A stretch of DNA of 10,694 nt from Eubacterium sp. (GCA_024681495.1 JAILAS010000209.1:1-10694); one strand, 5' to 3'; positions 1-7,234 are shown, counted from the stretch's first letter. A program made the numbers and translations. The notes: generated by a model not told the origin, from the sequence alone.

Positions 1-14
1 CAGGCTAAGGCGGG

Positions 15-1226
15 TTAGACCAATTCCGACAGATGAGGAAATACTGAGAGACTCCGCTTCAGGATTCCCTTTAAATACGCAATGGCGATGCCGTAGTTGG
101 TGATGGGCACGTTCTGGTCGCCGGCGCACTTCATCCTGTAGAGGATCTCGCGCTGGTTGAGCATGCATCCTCCGCAGTGGATAATCATCGAGTACGGGGA
201 GAGGTCATCGGGGAATCCGCGCCCGGAAGACGTCTCTATCTTAATGTCTTTGCCCGTGTACTCCTTAAGCCACTTGGGAATCTTATAGGTGCCGATATCG
301 TCGCACTGGCGGTGGTGAGTGCATCCTTCGCTGATGAGTACGGTGTCGCCGTCCCTCAGGTTTTCTATGGCTGTCACTCCCCTTACGGCCTCGTCCAGCA
401 GCCCCTTGTAGCGGGCCATCAATATGGAAAACGAGGTGAGCGGAATATCCTCGCTTACGTCCCGGGAAACCTGAGCGAAGGCCTGACTGTCCGTTATCAC
501 GAGCGAGGGCTTCGCATCGCCGGAGAGCTTCTTAAGGAGTCCCGGAAGCTCGAATTCCCTGGCGCAGACCGCCATGGCACCGGTGTCGAGTATGTCGCGG
601 AGAACCTGCTGCTGGGGCAGGATGATGCGGCCCTTGGGAGCCGCGCTGTCTATCGGAATGACGAGCACGATCAGGTCTTCGGGGGAGATGAGATCGGAAA
701 CAAGGGGGATTTCCACCTTGTTGTGCGCACTTATGTGCGCAATCTTCTCCTTGAGTTCGTTTATGCCCGTTCCCTGCTCGGCGCTGACCGCGATGGAGTT
801 TTCGTCGTCGCCCGGACAGACCGCGCCGTCGGTGAGGTCGGACTTATTATAGACGACGATGTAGGGGATTTCCTTTTCCTTAAACATGTCGATAAGTCGA
901 TTCTCCCATGCGCCGAGACCTTGCGTTATGTCAACCACCAGGACCGCCACGTCCGAGCGGTTTAATACCTGCTTTGTTTTCACCACGCGCAGCTCTCCGA
1001 GCTGACCTTCGTCGTCGAACCCCGGGGTGTCGATAATGACGACGGGGCCCATGGGCAAAAGCTCCATCGACTTGGTAACCGGGTCTGTGGTGGTGCCGCG
1101 CACATCGGATACGACGGACATGTCCTGGCCGGTAATCGCGTTAACCAGGCTGGATTTTCCGGCGTTTCTGCATCCGAAGAAGGCTATGTGAGTCCTCTCT
1201 GAGGAGGGGGTGTCGTTTAGACTCAT
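15..1226 (-). CDS. hydF: [FeFe]-hydrogenase H-cluster maturation GTPase HydF
   Basis: HydF is the cytoplasmic scaffold GTPase on which HydE and HydG assemble the 2Fe subcluster before it is passed to the hydrogenase HydA. The 403-residue protein has the full family layout. An N-terminal TrmE/Era-like GTPase domain shows the P-loop GCRNAGKSS (18-26), the G2 region GTTTDP (44-49), DTPG (66-69), NKSD (127-130) and the G5-type SAE (148-150). A central dimerisation region is followed by a C-terminal [4Fe-4S] domain with CTH (302-304) and HCGGC (350-354), which matches the family pattern CxH...HCxxC. Length is normal for the family and no key residue is missing. The ATG start is preceded on the minus strand by AGAGGTGAG at good spacing. 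The stop codon lies 14 bases from the left edge, so the downstream neighbour is unseen. It is divergent from the polysaccharide operon and functionally unrelated to it. hydE, hydG and hydA are not in the window. Confidence 0.97.
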   Translation of the reverse strand: MSLNDTPSSERTHIAFFGCRNAGKSSLVNAITGQDMSVVSDVRGTTTDPVTKSMELLPMGPVVIIDTPGFDDEGQLGELRVVKTKQVLNRSDVAVLVVDITQGLGAWENRLIDMFKEKEIPYIVVYNKSDLTDGAVCPGDDENSIAVSAEQGTGINELKEKIAHISAHNKVEIPLVSDLISPEDLIVLVIPIDSAAPKGRIILPQQQVLRDILDTGAMAVCAREFELPGLLKKLSGDAKPSLVITDSQAFAQVSRDVSEDIPLTSFSILMARYKGLLDEAVRGVTAIENLRDGDTVLISEGCTHHRQCDDIGTYKIPKWLKEYTGKDIKIETSSGRGFPDDLSPYSMIIHCGGCMLNQREILYRMKCAGDQNVPITNYGIAIAYLKGILKRSLSVFPHLSELV

Positions 1227-1266
1227 TTAGCTCACCTCTCATTCTCTCTTGTAAAACAATGTGTGA

Positions 1267-1294
1267 CAATCGATGCTGTAGCGGAAATCGATTG
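1267..1294. repeat. Perfect 8-bp inverted repeat in the divergent hydF/rfbB intergenic region
   Basis: CAATCGAT (1267-1274) is followed by 12 bases and then its exact reverse complement ATCGATTG (1287-1294). The arms are flanked by GTG on the left (one extra base intervening) and CAC on the right, which would extend the symmetry with a bulge. Each arm also contains the self-palindrome ATCGAT, so the two palindromes sit 18 bases apart, roughly two helical turns. It lies 41-68 bases upstream of the hydF start codon and about 75 bases upstream of the rfbB promoter -35 box. There is no T-run next to it, so it does not look like a terminator. A dimeric-regulator operator, most likely acting on hydF, is the favoured reading, but no known regulator site is recognised. 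Confidence 0.5.
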
Positions 1295-1369
1295 CACTAA
1301 TATTAAACCAAAGCGGCCGCAAAGGCAATAACGGCGGACAATTTGGGCAAATCGTCAGGTCTACATAAA

Positions 1370-1398
1370 TTGACACGGCCCATGTGACAAGATAAAAT
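1370..1398 (+). promoter_or_regulatory. Sigma-70/sigma-A-type promoter of the polysaccharide operon
   Basis: A perfect -35 hexamer TTGACA (1370-1375) is followed by a 17-base spacer and TAAAAT (1393-1398), five of six matches to the -10 consensus. Transcription would start near 1405, giving a 5' leader of about 30 bases with the ribosome binding site AGGGAGG (1425-1431) four bases before the rfbB ATG. This is the strongest promoter-like sequence seen in the window. It faces into the long run of plus-strand genes and leaves no room for a long leader, attenuator or riboswitch. Confidence 0.85.
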
Positions 1399-1435
1399 AT
1401 AAGAAGTATGGATTTTTATTGTTGAGGGAGGAAAA

Positions 1436-2521
1436 ATGCGAACTTATCTGGTTACCGGGGGAGCCGGGTTCATTGGCTCCAATTACATACATTACATGTT
1501 TAAAAAGTACGGCGACAGCATCAGGATAATTAACCTGGATGCCCTTACCTACGCCGGAAATCTCGAGAATCTGCGGGACGTCGAGGACCGCGGGAATTAT
1601 ACGTTCGTACATGGCGACATCTGCGACAGGGAGAAGGTAAGCTCCATCTTCGCCGAGTACGACATCCACAGGGTAGTCCACTTCGCGGCCGAGAGCCACG
1701 TGGACAGGAGCATCGAGGATCCGGACGCGTTCGTCAGAACCAACGTGCTGGGCACGGCGGTCATGCTCGGATGCGCCAAGGCCGCTTGGGAAGAGCCCGA
1801 CGGATCTTTCAAGGAGGACAGGAAGTTCCTCCACGTCTCCACGGACGAGGTCTACGGCTCGCTGCCCGAGGACCCGAACGCATACTTCTATGAGACTACG
1901 CCCTATGACCCGCACAGCCCCTACTCAGCCAGCAAGGCATCCAGCGACTTTCTCGTAAAGGCCTATATGGACACATATAAATTCCCGGCCAACATCACCA
2001 ACTGCTCGAATAACTACGGACCCTATCAGTTCCCGGAGAAACTCATTCCCCTCATGATTAACAATGCGCTTCAGGGGAAGGATCTGCCCGTATACGGCGA
2101 CGGAAAGAACGTCAGAGACTGGCTTTTCGTGGAGGATCATGCGAAGGCCATCGACATGGTTTGCGAGGACGGCAGGCTCTTCGAGACCTACAACGTGGGC
2201 GGACACAACGAGAAGCAGAACATCGAGATAATACACATCATCCTGGACGTGCTCCGCGAGGAGCTCTCCGAGGACGACCCGCGCAGGGCCAACATCTCCG
2301 AGGACCTCATCACCTACGTCACGGACAGGAAGGGACACGACAGGCGTTACGCCATTGCTCCCGATAAAATCAAGAAGGATCTGGGCTGGTACCCGGAGAC
2401 GGCCTTCGAGGAAGGCATCAGAAAGACCATCAAGTGGTTCTTCGCTAACGAGGACTGGATGAAGAACGTGACCAGCGGGGACTACATGAAATATTACGAG
2501 TCCATGTATAAGGACAGATAG
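1436..2521 (+). CDS. rfbB: dTDP-glucose 4,6-dehydratase (RfbB/RmlB)
   Basis: This is the second enzyme of dTDP-L-rhamnose synthesis. It converts dTDP-glucose to dTDP-4-dehydro-6-deoxyglucose with a tightly bound NAD+ and is cytoplasmic. The 361-residue protein is an extended short-chain dehydrogenase. It shows the NAD-binding Rossmann motif TGGAGFIG (7-14), AAESHVDRSI (84-93), the dehydratase-specific catalytic triple T136-D137-E138 in STDEVYG, and Y163xxxK167 in YSASK. NNYGPYQFPEKLIP (192-205) and YGDGKNVRDWLFVEDH (220-235) are further RmlB-type blocks. Length is typical. The ATG start is supported by GGGAGG four bases upstream and by the N-terminus beginning directly at the first beta strand. 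It is the first gene of the operon, eight bases before rfbA. The 4-keto product can also feed other deoxysugars, but rfbC downstream points to the rhamnose branch. Confidence 0.97.
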   Translation: MRTYLVTGGAGFIGSNYIHYMFKKYGDSIRIINLDALTYAGNLENLRDVEDRGNYTFVHGDICDREKVSSIFAEYDIHRVVHFAAESHVDRSIEDPDAFVRTNVLGTAVMLGCAKAAWEEPDGSFKEDRKFLHVSTDEVYGSLPEDPNAYFYETTPYDPHSPYSASKASSDFLVKAYMDTYKFPANITNCSNNYGPYQFPEKLIPLMINNALQGKDLPVYGDGKNVRDWLFVEDHAKAIDMVCEDGRLFETYNVGGHNEKQNIEIIHIILDVLREELSEDDPRRANISEDLITYVTDRKGHDRRYAIAPDKIKKDLGWYPETAFEEGIRKTIKWFFANEDWMKNVTSGDYMKYYESMYKDR

Positions 2522-2529
2522 GGGGAAAT

Positions 2530-3408
2530 ATGAAGGGAATAATACTGGCCGGAGGAAGCGGCACCAGGCTTTATCCACTGACCAAGGCCATATCCAAGCA
2601 GATTATGCCGGTTTACGACAAGCCGATGATCTACTATCCCTTGTCCACGCTGATGCTGGCTGGAATCAGGGAGATTCTGATTATATCGACGCCCAGGGAT
2701 CTGCCCGTGTTCGAAGACCTCTTCGGCGACGGCAGCCAGCTGGGAATGAGCTTTTCCTACGCGATTCAGGAGGAGCCGAGGGGACTGGCGGACGCGTTTA
2801 TTGTCGGCCGGGACTTCATCGGGGACGATCCGGTGGCGCTCGTATTGGGTGACAATATTTTCTACGGCCAGAGCTTCTCTGCCATCCTCAGACGCGCCGC
2901 GGAGCGCACGCAGACCTCGGGCGGGGCCACCATTTTCGGCTATTACGTGCGTGACCCCAGGGAGTACGGAGTCGTGGAGTTCGATGAGGACGGAAAGGCG
3001 CTCTCCATCGAGGAGAAGCCCGCGAATCCCAAGTCGAACTACGCTGTGCCCGGATTGTACTTCTACGACAACGACGTGGTGGAGATAGCCGCGAACATAA
3101 AGCCCTCGGCGAGGGGCGAGATAGAGATAACCTCCGTCAACAACGAGTATCTCGACAGGGGCACGCTCCACGTGGAGACGCTCGGCCGAGGCTTCGCATG
3201 GCTCGACACGGGAAACCACGACATGCTGCTTAACGCAGCCAATTACGTCGAGACCCTCCAGAAGAGGCAGGGGCTCTACATCTCCTGTATCGAGGAGATC
3301 GCATATAAGAGAGGATTTATCGACGCCGCGCAGCTCGAGAAGCTGGCGGAACCCCTCATTAAGACCAATTACGGAAAGTATCTGTTGGACGTAGCCAAGG
3401 GGTTGTAA
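2530..3408 (+). CDS. rfbA: Glucose-1-phosphate thymidylyltransferase (RfbA/RmlA)
   Basis: This enzyme joins dTTP and glucose-1-phosphate to give dTDP-glucose and pyrophosphate, the committed step toward dTDP-rhamnose. At 292 residues it matches the usual family length. It has the nucleotide-binding signature LAGGSGTRLYPLT (6-18), the block SKQIMPVYDKPMIYYPL (22-38), QEEPRGLADA (80-89), the metal-binding D108 in LGDNIFYG, EEKP (161-164), and the second metal-ligand Asp, D226, in AWLDTG. No key residue is missing. The ATG follows GGGGGA, which overlaps the rfbB stop codon, so the two genes are probably translationally coupled. The stop codon abuts the ATG of the next gene with no spacer. Family members are usually feedback-inhibited by dTDP-L-rhamnose; nothing here shows whether that applies. 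Confidence 0.97.
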   Translation: MKGIILAGGSGTRLYPLTKAISKQIMPVYDKPMIYYPLSTLMLAGIREILIISTPRDLPVFEDLFGDGSQLGMSFSYAIQEEPRGLADAFIVGRDFIGDDPVALVLGDNIFYGQSFSAILRRAAERTQTSGGATIFGYYVRDPREYGVVEFDEDGKALSIEEKPANPKSNYAVPGLYFYDNDVVEIAANIKPSARGEIEITSVNNEYLDRGTLHVETLGRGFAWLDTGNHDMLLNAANYVETLQKRQGLYISCIEEIAYKRGFIDAAQLEKLAEPLIKTNYGKYLLDVAKGL

Positions 3409-4818
3409 ATGATAACGAGCAAGGGCCTTCAAAAGTTAACGATAGGCGTGATATCCGTTACGATCGCGTACTTCGCCGCAGCGTTCATCCGCTACAGGCA
3501 GTACACCGAGCATCTTTTCGGATCGATGAAAAACTCCCAGATTTACCTGTATCTTCTGGCGGGTTTTTTATTGGTGTTCGCGTTTTACCCGATGGACCGC
3601 AGCGAGGGGACCGGCAGGGGCAGGCTCCTCCACATGAGGGACGCCGTGAACATCAACGTCATGATGGCTCTCATCTATATGGTGTTCATCTACCTGTCGA
3701 ACTTCGGAATCGGTATCTCCCGTTGGTTTACCATCTGGTTCTTCATAATTGACACGCTCCTTATGTTCTTCGGGTTCGAGATTCTGCGCGGCGCCAGGCG
3801 CCAGTACAGCCTCACCCATAAGAGAAAAGCCATGATTTTCTCCACGTCGCGGAACCTCTCCGAGGTAATCGGAAATCTGCGGTACTTCGGCGAGGAGGAC
3901 ATACAGATCGTGGGAATCACCCTCATCGACGGAGATAAGAAGCGCTTCTACGAAATAGAATACACCGAGGACGGGCGAAGCGCCCTGGCCGACACGGAGA
4001 TGGACGCGGAGACCTACCTGCGCCGCGAGGTGGTGGACATGGGCTTCATCAGTCTGCCCGACCTCCCGCAGGAAGACACGCTCAAGGTGGTTTCGCTCTT
4101 GGAAACAATGGGCATCCCCGGCATGATATCGCTTCATAACTTCTCCATCGGAGATTCCGACGCGAGAATGGTGACGGTTGGCATGCTGAACATGATCGAG
4201 TGTGCGCCCAGGGTATTCACCGACTGGGAGCGCTTCTGCAAGCGCGCGATGGACATCGTGGGAGCTCTCGTGGGCTGCGTTATATGCGTGGTAGTGGGAA
4301 TATTTGTGGTGCCGGCCATCTGGCTCGAGGATCACGGGCCCGTCATCTTCAAGCAGGAGAGGGTGGGTCGAAAGGGCCGCGTCTTCACCATCTATAAGTT
4401 CCGATCCATGTACGTGGATGCGGAGGATAAAAAGAAGGACCTCCTGGACCGCAATGAGATGGAAGGTCTCATGTTTAAGATGAAGGACGACCCGCGCATC
4501 ACGAAGGTGGGGCGGTTTATCCGCAGGACCTCGCTCGACGAGTTCCCGCAGTTTTTCAACGTCCTCAAGGGCGATATGTCCATAGTGGGCACGCGTCCGC
4601 CCACCAGTGAGGAGTTCAGCCACTATAAGAACCACCACAAGCGCCGCGTCACGCTGCGCCCCGGCATCACCGGCATGTGGCAGGTCAGCGGCCGCTCCGA
4701 CATAACAGACTTCGAGGAAGTGGTCAGGCTCGACCTCTATTACATCGACAACTGGTCGCTGTGGCTGGACATTAAGATCATACTCCAGACGCTCGAGGCC
4801 GTGTTCAAGGGGGAGTAG
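3409..4818 (+). CDS. Polyprenyl glycosylphosphotransferase (WbaP/CpsE-type initiating sugar transferase)
   Basis: This enzyme is predicted to start glycan assembly by moving a hexose-1-phosphate from a nucleotide sugar to undecaprenyl phosphate at the inner membrane face. The 469-residue protein has four hydrophobic N-terminal segments (about 9-27, 45-61, 82-98, 105-124) and a central soluble region (about 138-265). Next comes the catalytic bacterial sugar transferase domain: KRAMDIVGA (278-286), a re-entrant hydrophobic segment containing P302, YKFRSMYVDAE (329-339), the D377-E378 pair in TSLDEFP, KGDMSIVGTRPP (387-398) and RPGITGMWQVSGRS (417-430). This is the long WbaP/CpsE architecture, not the short PglC one. 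The sugar (Glc, Gal or another) cannot be read from sequence. AAGGGG (3397-3402) lies six bases before the ATG, which abuts the rfbA stop codon. The central domain is the least conserved part and its role is unclear. Confidence 0.93.
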   Translation: MITSKGLQKLTIGVISVTIAYFAAAFIRYRQYTEHLFGSMKNSQIYLYLLAGFLLVFAFYPMDRSEGTGRGRLLHMRDAVNINVMMALIYMVFIYLSNFGIGISRWFTIWFFIIDTLLMFFGFEILRGARRQYSLTHKRKAMIFSTSRNLSEVIGNLRYFGEEDIQIVGITLIDGDKKRFYEIEYTEDGRSALADTEMDAETYLRREVVDMGFISLPDLPQEDTLKVVSLLETMGIPGMISLHNFSIGDSDARMVTVGMLNMIECAPRVFTDWERFCKRAMDIVGALVGCVICVVVGIFVVPAIWLEDHGPVIFKQERVGRKGRVFTIYKFRSMYVDAEDKKKDLLDRNEMEGLMFKMKDDPRITKVGRFIRRTSLDEFPQFFNVLKGDMSIVGTRPPTSEEFSHYKNHHKRRVTLRPGITGMWQVSGRSDITDFEEVVRLDLYYIDNWSLWLDIKIILQTLEAVFKGE

Positions 4819-4821
4819 GCG

Positions 4822-5586
4822 ATGACCCTTTCCATAGTGGCATACGGCAAACAAAAGGATGTGATAAACTGCATCCGTTCTATAAAGCAATTCGTCCCCG
4901 AGGGTGTGGTATCGAAGATCTACGTGATCGACAACGCCGCATCCGAGCACCCCGGCCGCGCCGAGGGCTTCAGGGGAGCGCTGGAGAGACTCGAGGGCGT
5001 ATATTATGTAAACCCCGGCAAAAACCTCGGTTTCGGGGCGGGGCACAATTACGTGCTCGGTGAGCTCGATTCGGAGTACCACGCTATAGTGAATCCGGAC
5101 ATAACCCTGACGGGCGACGCATTGTCGGCGATTAAGGCGTACATGGATGAAAATCCCGACGTGGGAATGGTAATCCCCCGCATAACGGACGAGGACGGGG
5201 AGCTTTTGAAGGTCTACCGGAGGAATCCGACGCCGTGGGACATGTTCATCAGGATGTTCGTGCCGGTGGGATTCAAGAAACGCAAGGCCTACCACACGAT
5301 GGGTGAGATGGATTATTCGCGGCCGTTTCGGGTGCCGTTCGGGCAGGGGAGCTTCCTCGTGATAAGGACGGAGCTGTACCGCAGGCTGGGCGGATTCGAC
5401 CCGCGGTTTTTCCTCTACATGGAGGATGCGGACCTCTGCCGCAGGGTGAACGAGGTCTCGAAGCTCATGTACTTCCCGGGCGCGAGCGTCGTCCACCGGT
5501 GGGAGCGGGGATCGCACAAGAGCCTCCGGCTGTTTACGGAACACGTGAAGTCGATGATAAAGTATTTTAGGAAGTGGAAAGCTTGA
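4822..5586 (+). CDS. GT2-family glycosyltransferase, WbbL/rhamnosyltransferase-like
   Basis: This is a cytoplasmic GT-A-fold glycosyltransferase predicted to add a sugar, plausibly rhamnose, to the lipid-linked glycan. The 254-residue protein shows IDNA (36-39), NLGFGAGHN (68-76), NPD (91-93, the DXD-equivalent position), GQGSFLVI (174-181), and the typical GGFDPRFFLYMEDADL block (190-205). VVHRWERGSHKS (223-234) follows near the C-terminus. This combination is characteristic of the WbbL/rhamnosyltransferase branch of GT2, although donor specificity cannot be fixed from sequence. The N-terminus is short, starting almost at the first beta strand, and no membrane segment is seen. GGGGGAG (4809-4815), inside the end of the previous gene, lies six bases before the ATG and supports this start. 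The 3' end overlaps the next glycosyltransferase gene. Confidence 0.9.
   Translation: MTLSIVAYGKQKDVINCIRSIKQFVPEGVVSKIYVIDNAASEHPGRAEGFRGALERLEGVYYVNPGKNLGFGAGHNYVLGELDSEYHAIVNPDITLTGDALSAIKAYMDENPDVGMVIPRITDEDGELLKVYRRNPTPWDMFIRMFVPVGFKKRKAYHTMGEMDYSRPFRVPFGQGSFLVIRTELYRRLGGFDPRFFLYMEDADLCRRVNEVSKLMYFPGASVVHRWERGSHKSLRLFTEHVKSMIKYFRKWKA
5569..5574 (+). promoter_or_regulatory. Ribosome binding site that favours a TTG start at 5583
   Basis: AGGAAG lies inside the last codons of the upstream glycosyltransferase gene. It is eight bases before TTG at 5583 and overlaps the alternative GTG at 5574, so it can serve only the TTG. The TTG overlaps the upstream TGA by four bases (TTGA), a classical coupled stop-start arrangement. 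Confidence 0.65.
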
Positions 5587-6563
5587 AAAAAACGGCGGTC
5601 CTTCTGGCGACCTACAATGGGGAAAAGTACATATCGAGGCAGCTTTCGTCTATCGCCGGGCAGCAGGGCGCGTCGGAGTTTTCCGTCTATGTGCATGACG
5701 ATGGCTCGACGGACGGGACGGTTCGGGCGCTGGAGGATTTTCGCGACTCCGTGTGGCGCGAGGCGCCGCGAGAAGGGACTGAGGCCGGGACCGCAGGACG
5801 TGGCGAATTCGTCATACTGGAGGGCCCGCCCACGGGCTCATCGCGCGACAACTTCTTCTACCTGGTAAACAATGTCAGCGCCGACTATTACTTCTTCAGC
5901 GATCAGGACGACGAGTGGGAGCCGCATAAGATGGCCCGCTGTGAGGCCGCGATGGCTGCGGAGGAGGAGCGTGTGGGGGCAGACCGCCCGATACTCGTGT
6001 TTTCCGATGGGAAGGTCATATCGGAGGAAGGCAGGGAGCTGGCCGAGAGTCTGTGCCGCTACCAGAGCTTCGACCCGCGGCGGACGGACTGTCGCCGGCT
6101 GATTATACGGAACGTGGTGACGGGCTGTAGCGTGATGATAAACGATAAATGCGCCGAGTACATGAGGCGCGTGGACGGGGATCTATACAGCGGGATTGTG
6201 ATGCACGACTGGTGGGCGGCGCTTATTGCCGCCAGGTTCGGCAGAATCGTGTACATAGACGAGCCCCTCGTCCGCTACAGGCAGCACGCCGACAATGTGC
6301 AGGGCGCCCGCGTCGTCGGAAGCCCCCGTTACCTTCGCGAGAAGCTGCCCGGCGGCGGGATAGCCGCATCGCTGCGCGAGAAGGAGGAGCAGACGGAGCT
6401 CTTCCTCAGGGTCTACCACCAGAGGCGCGAGGGCAACGAGGTCGAGTACGAATTCGCCCGGCTCCACAGCCGCCCGAAGCCGGCGCGGCTCAGGTTTTAT
6501 TTCAGGCACAGGGTCTTCAAGAGCGGATTTTTGAGGAACGTGGGGCTGGTGCTGTTCGGGTGA
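5583..6563 (+). CDS. GT2-family glycosyltransferase with FSDQDDEW motif (rhamnosyltransferase-like)
   Basis: This is a second GT-A-fold glycosyltransferase, predicted to extend the lipid-linked glycan in the cytoplasm. Read from TTG at 5583 it has 326 residues; a GTG at 5574 would add three but has no usable ribosome binding site. Motifs are ATYNGEKYI at the first strand (9-17), HDDGSTDGT (38-46), the DXD-containing FSDQDDEW (105-112), TGCSVMIN (180-187), MHDWW (207-211) and DEPLVRYRQHADNVQGA (226-242). This set is typical of GT2 enzymes from rhamnose-containing polysaccharide clusters (RfbF/RgpB-like), though donor and acceptor are not certain. Residues about 55-77 form a charged, Gly-rich stretch before the next strand that looks like a loop insertion. 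The C-terminal 60 residues are very basic, which may help membrane association. It overlaps the previous gene by four bases and is followed by a 92-base gap. Confidence 0.88.
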   Translation: MKKTAVLLATYNGEKYISRQLSSIAGQQGASEFSVYVHDDGSTDGTVRALEDFRDSVWREAPREGTEAGTAGRGEFVILEGPPTGSSRDNFFYLVNNVSADYYFFSDQDDEWEPHKMARCEAAMAAEEERVGADRPILVFSDGKVISEEGRELAESLCRYQSFDPRRTDCRRLIIRNVVTGCSVMINDKCAEYMRRVDGDLYSGIVMHDWWAALIAARFGRIVYIDEPLVRYRQHADNVQGARVVGSPRYLREKLPGGGIAASLREKEEQTELFLRVYHQRREGNEVEYEFARLHSRPKPARLRFYFRHRVFKSGFLRNVGLVLFG

Positions 6564-6569
6564 TATAAT
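6561..6569 (+). promoter_or_regulatory. Possible internal extended -10 promoter upstream of rfbC
   Basis: The sequence TGATATAAT is a perfect TATAAT (6564-6569) preceded by TGN, the extended -10 pattern that can work without a -35 box. The TGA is also the stop codon of the upstream glycosyltransferase gene. No convincing -35 hexamer lies 16-18 bases upstream. Transcription would start near 6576, about 80 bases before the rfbC ATG. The 92-base gap here is the largest within the operon, which fits a secondary promoter for rfbC and the export genes. A chance match cannot be excluded. Confidence 0.45.
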
Positions 6570-6609
6570 CGTAAGGGACCGCCCGGGATATTAACCGCGG
6601 CGGATAAAA

Positions 6610-6628
6610 GCGGATTCAGGGTATCCGC
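6610..6628 (+). other. Small hairpin in the leader of rfbC
   Basis: GCGGAT (6610-6615) and ATCCGC (6623-6628) form a perfect six-base stem around a seven-base loop. GCGGAT also occurs as a direct repeat at 6600-6605, so the left arm could pair in two registers. An A-rich tract follows instead of a T-run, so this is not a standard intrinsic terminator. It could be an mRNA-stabilising or processing hairpin, or chance. It lies 27 bases before the rfbC start codon and does not mask the ribosome binding site AGAGGA (6645-6650). Confidence 0.3.
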
Positions 6629-6655
6629 AATAAAAATATAGAAAAGAGGACTAAT

Positions 6656-7234
6656 ATGGGACAGATTAAGGTAACCGAGGATTGTGGAGGAATAAAGGGA
6701 CTTCGCATCGTGGAGCCTGCGGTGCACGGAGATGCGCGCGGTTTCTTCATGGAGACATATAATAAAAACGATTTCTACGAGGCCGGGATAGACATGGAGT
6801 TCGTTCAGGACAACCAGTCGGCTTCTTCCAAGGGAGTGCTCAGGGGACTGCACTTCCAGATAAACTACCCGCAGGACAAGCTCGTCCGAGCCATTGTGGG
6901 CGAGGTGTTCGACGTAGCGGTGGATCTTCGCGACGGATCCGAGACCTTCGGCAAGTGGTTCGGTGTAAGGCTCTCCGCCGAGAATAAGAAGCAGTTCTTT
7001 ATCCCCAAGGACTTCGCGCACGGGTTCATTGTGCTCTCGGACTACGCAGAGTTCGCATATAAGTGCACGGATTTTTATCATCCCAACGACGAGGGCGGAC
7101 TCCTCTGGTGCGACCCGGAGATCGGCGTGGAGTGGCCCATGCCCGAAGGCATGACCCGGGAGGACCTCATATTGTCGGACAAGGACAAGGTATGGCCCGG
7201 CATAAGCGGCTTCCACAGGGACAGAAAGGCATAG
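6656..7234 (+). CDS. rfbC: dTDP-4-dehydrorhamnose 3,5-epimerase (RfbC/RmlC)
   Basis: This cytoplasmic cupin enzyme epimerises C3 and C5 of dTDP-4-dehydro-6-deoxyglucose to give dTDP-4-dehydro-L-rhamnose, the third step of the dTDP-rhamnose pathway. The 192-residue length is normal. It shows GDARGFFMETYN (25-36), the RGLHFQ motif (63-68) with the catalytic His at H66, FAHGF (120-124), the YKCTDFYHP block (135-143) whose Tyr141 is at the expected catalytic-acid position, VEWP (158-161), and LSDKD (173-177), where D177 probably completes the His-Asp pair. Assignments of Y141 and D177 are by motif position. AGAGGA (6645-6650) five bases before the ATG supports the start. It is separated from rfbB and rfbA by three transferase genes, an uncommon order, and is seven bases from the permease gene. 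The pathway's last enzyme, RfbD, is not in the window. Confidence 0.96.
   Translation: MGQIKVTEDCGGIKGLRIVEPAVHGDARGFFMETYNKNDFYEAGIDMEFVQDNQSASSKGVLRGLHFQINYPQDKLVRAIVGEVFDVAVDLRDGSETFGKWFGVRLSAENKKQFFIPKDFAHGFIVLSDYAEFAYKCTDFYHPNDEGGLLWCDPEIGVEWPMPEGMTREDLILSDKDKVWPGISGFHRDRKA

Noticed and set aside
177..965. A 262-codon plus-strand open frame within hydF
   Set aside because: It lies opposite the intact, motif-complete HydF reading frame and its product shows no domain.
1249..1269. Possible Rex-type redox operator (TTGT...ACAA pattern) upstream of hydF
   Set aside because: TTGTAAAACAA and a nearby GTGACAA resemble half-sites, but spacing and symmetry do not match the usual 18-base Rex dyad, so a specific Rex call is unsupported.
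1295..1340. Minus-strand hydF promoter with TAATAT as -10 and TTGCCT as -35
   Set aside because: Spacing is 17 bases but both hexamers match the consensus at only four of six positions. hydF must have a promoter somewhere to the right of 1240, yet this one is too weak to annotate.
3568..5544. A 658-codon open frame on the minus strand opposite the sugar transferase and first GT2 gene
   Set aside because: The plus-strand genes have clear motifs throughout. The antisense product is rich in His, Val, Glu and Arg with no recognisable domain, as expected when GC-rich codons keep an antisense frame open by chance.
6610..6640. Intrinsic terminator between the second glycosyltransferase and rfbC
   Set aside because: The stem is only six bases and is followed by an A-rich tract, not a T-run, so termination on the plus strand is not expected.
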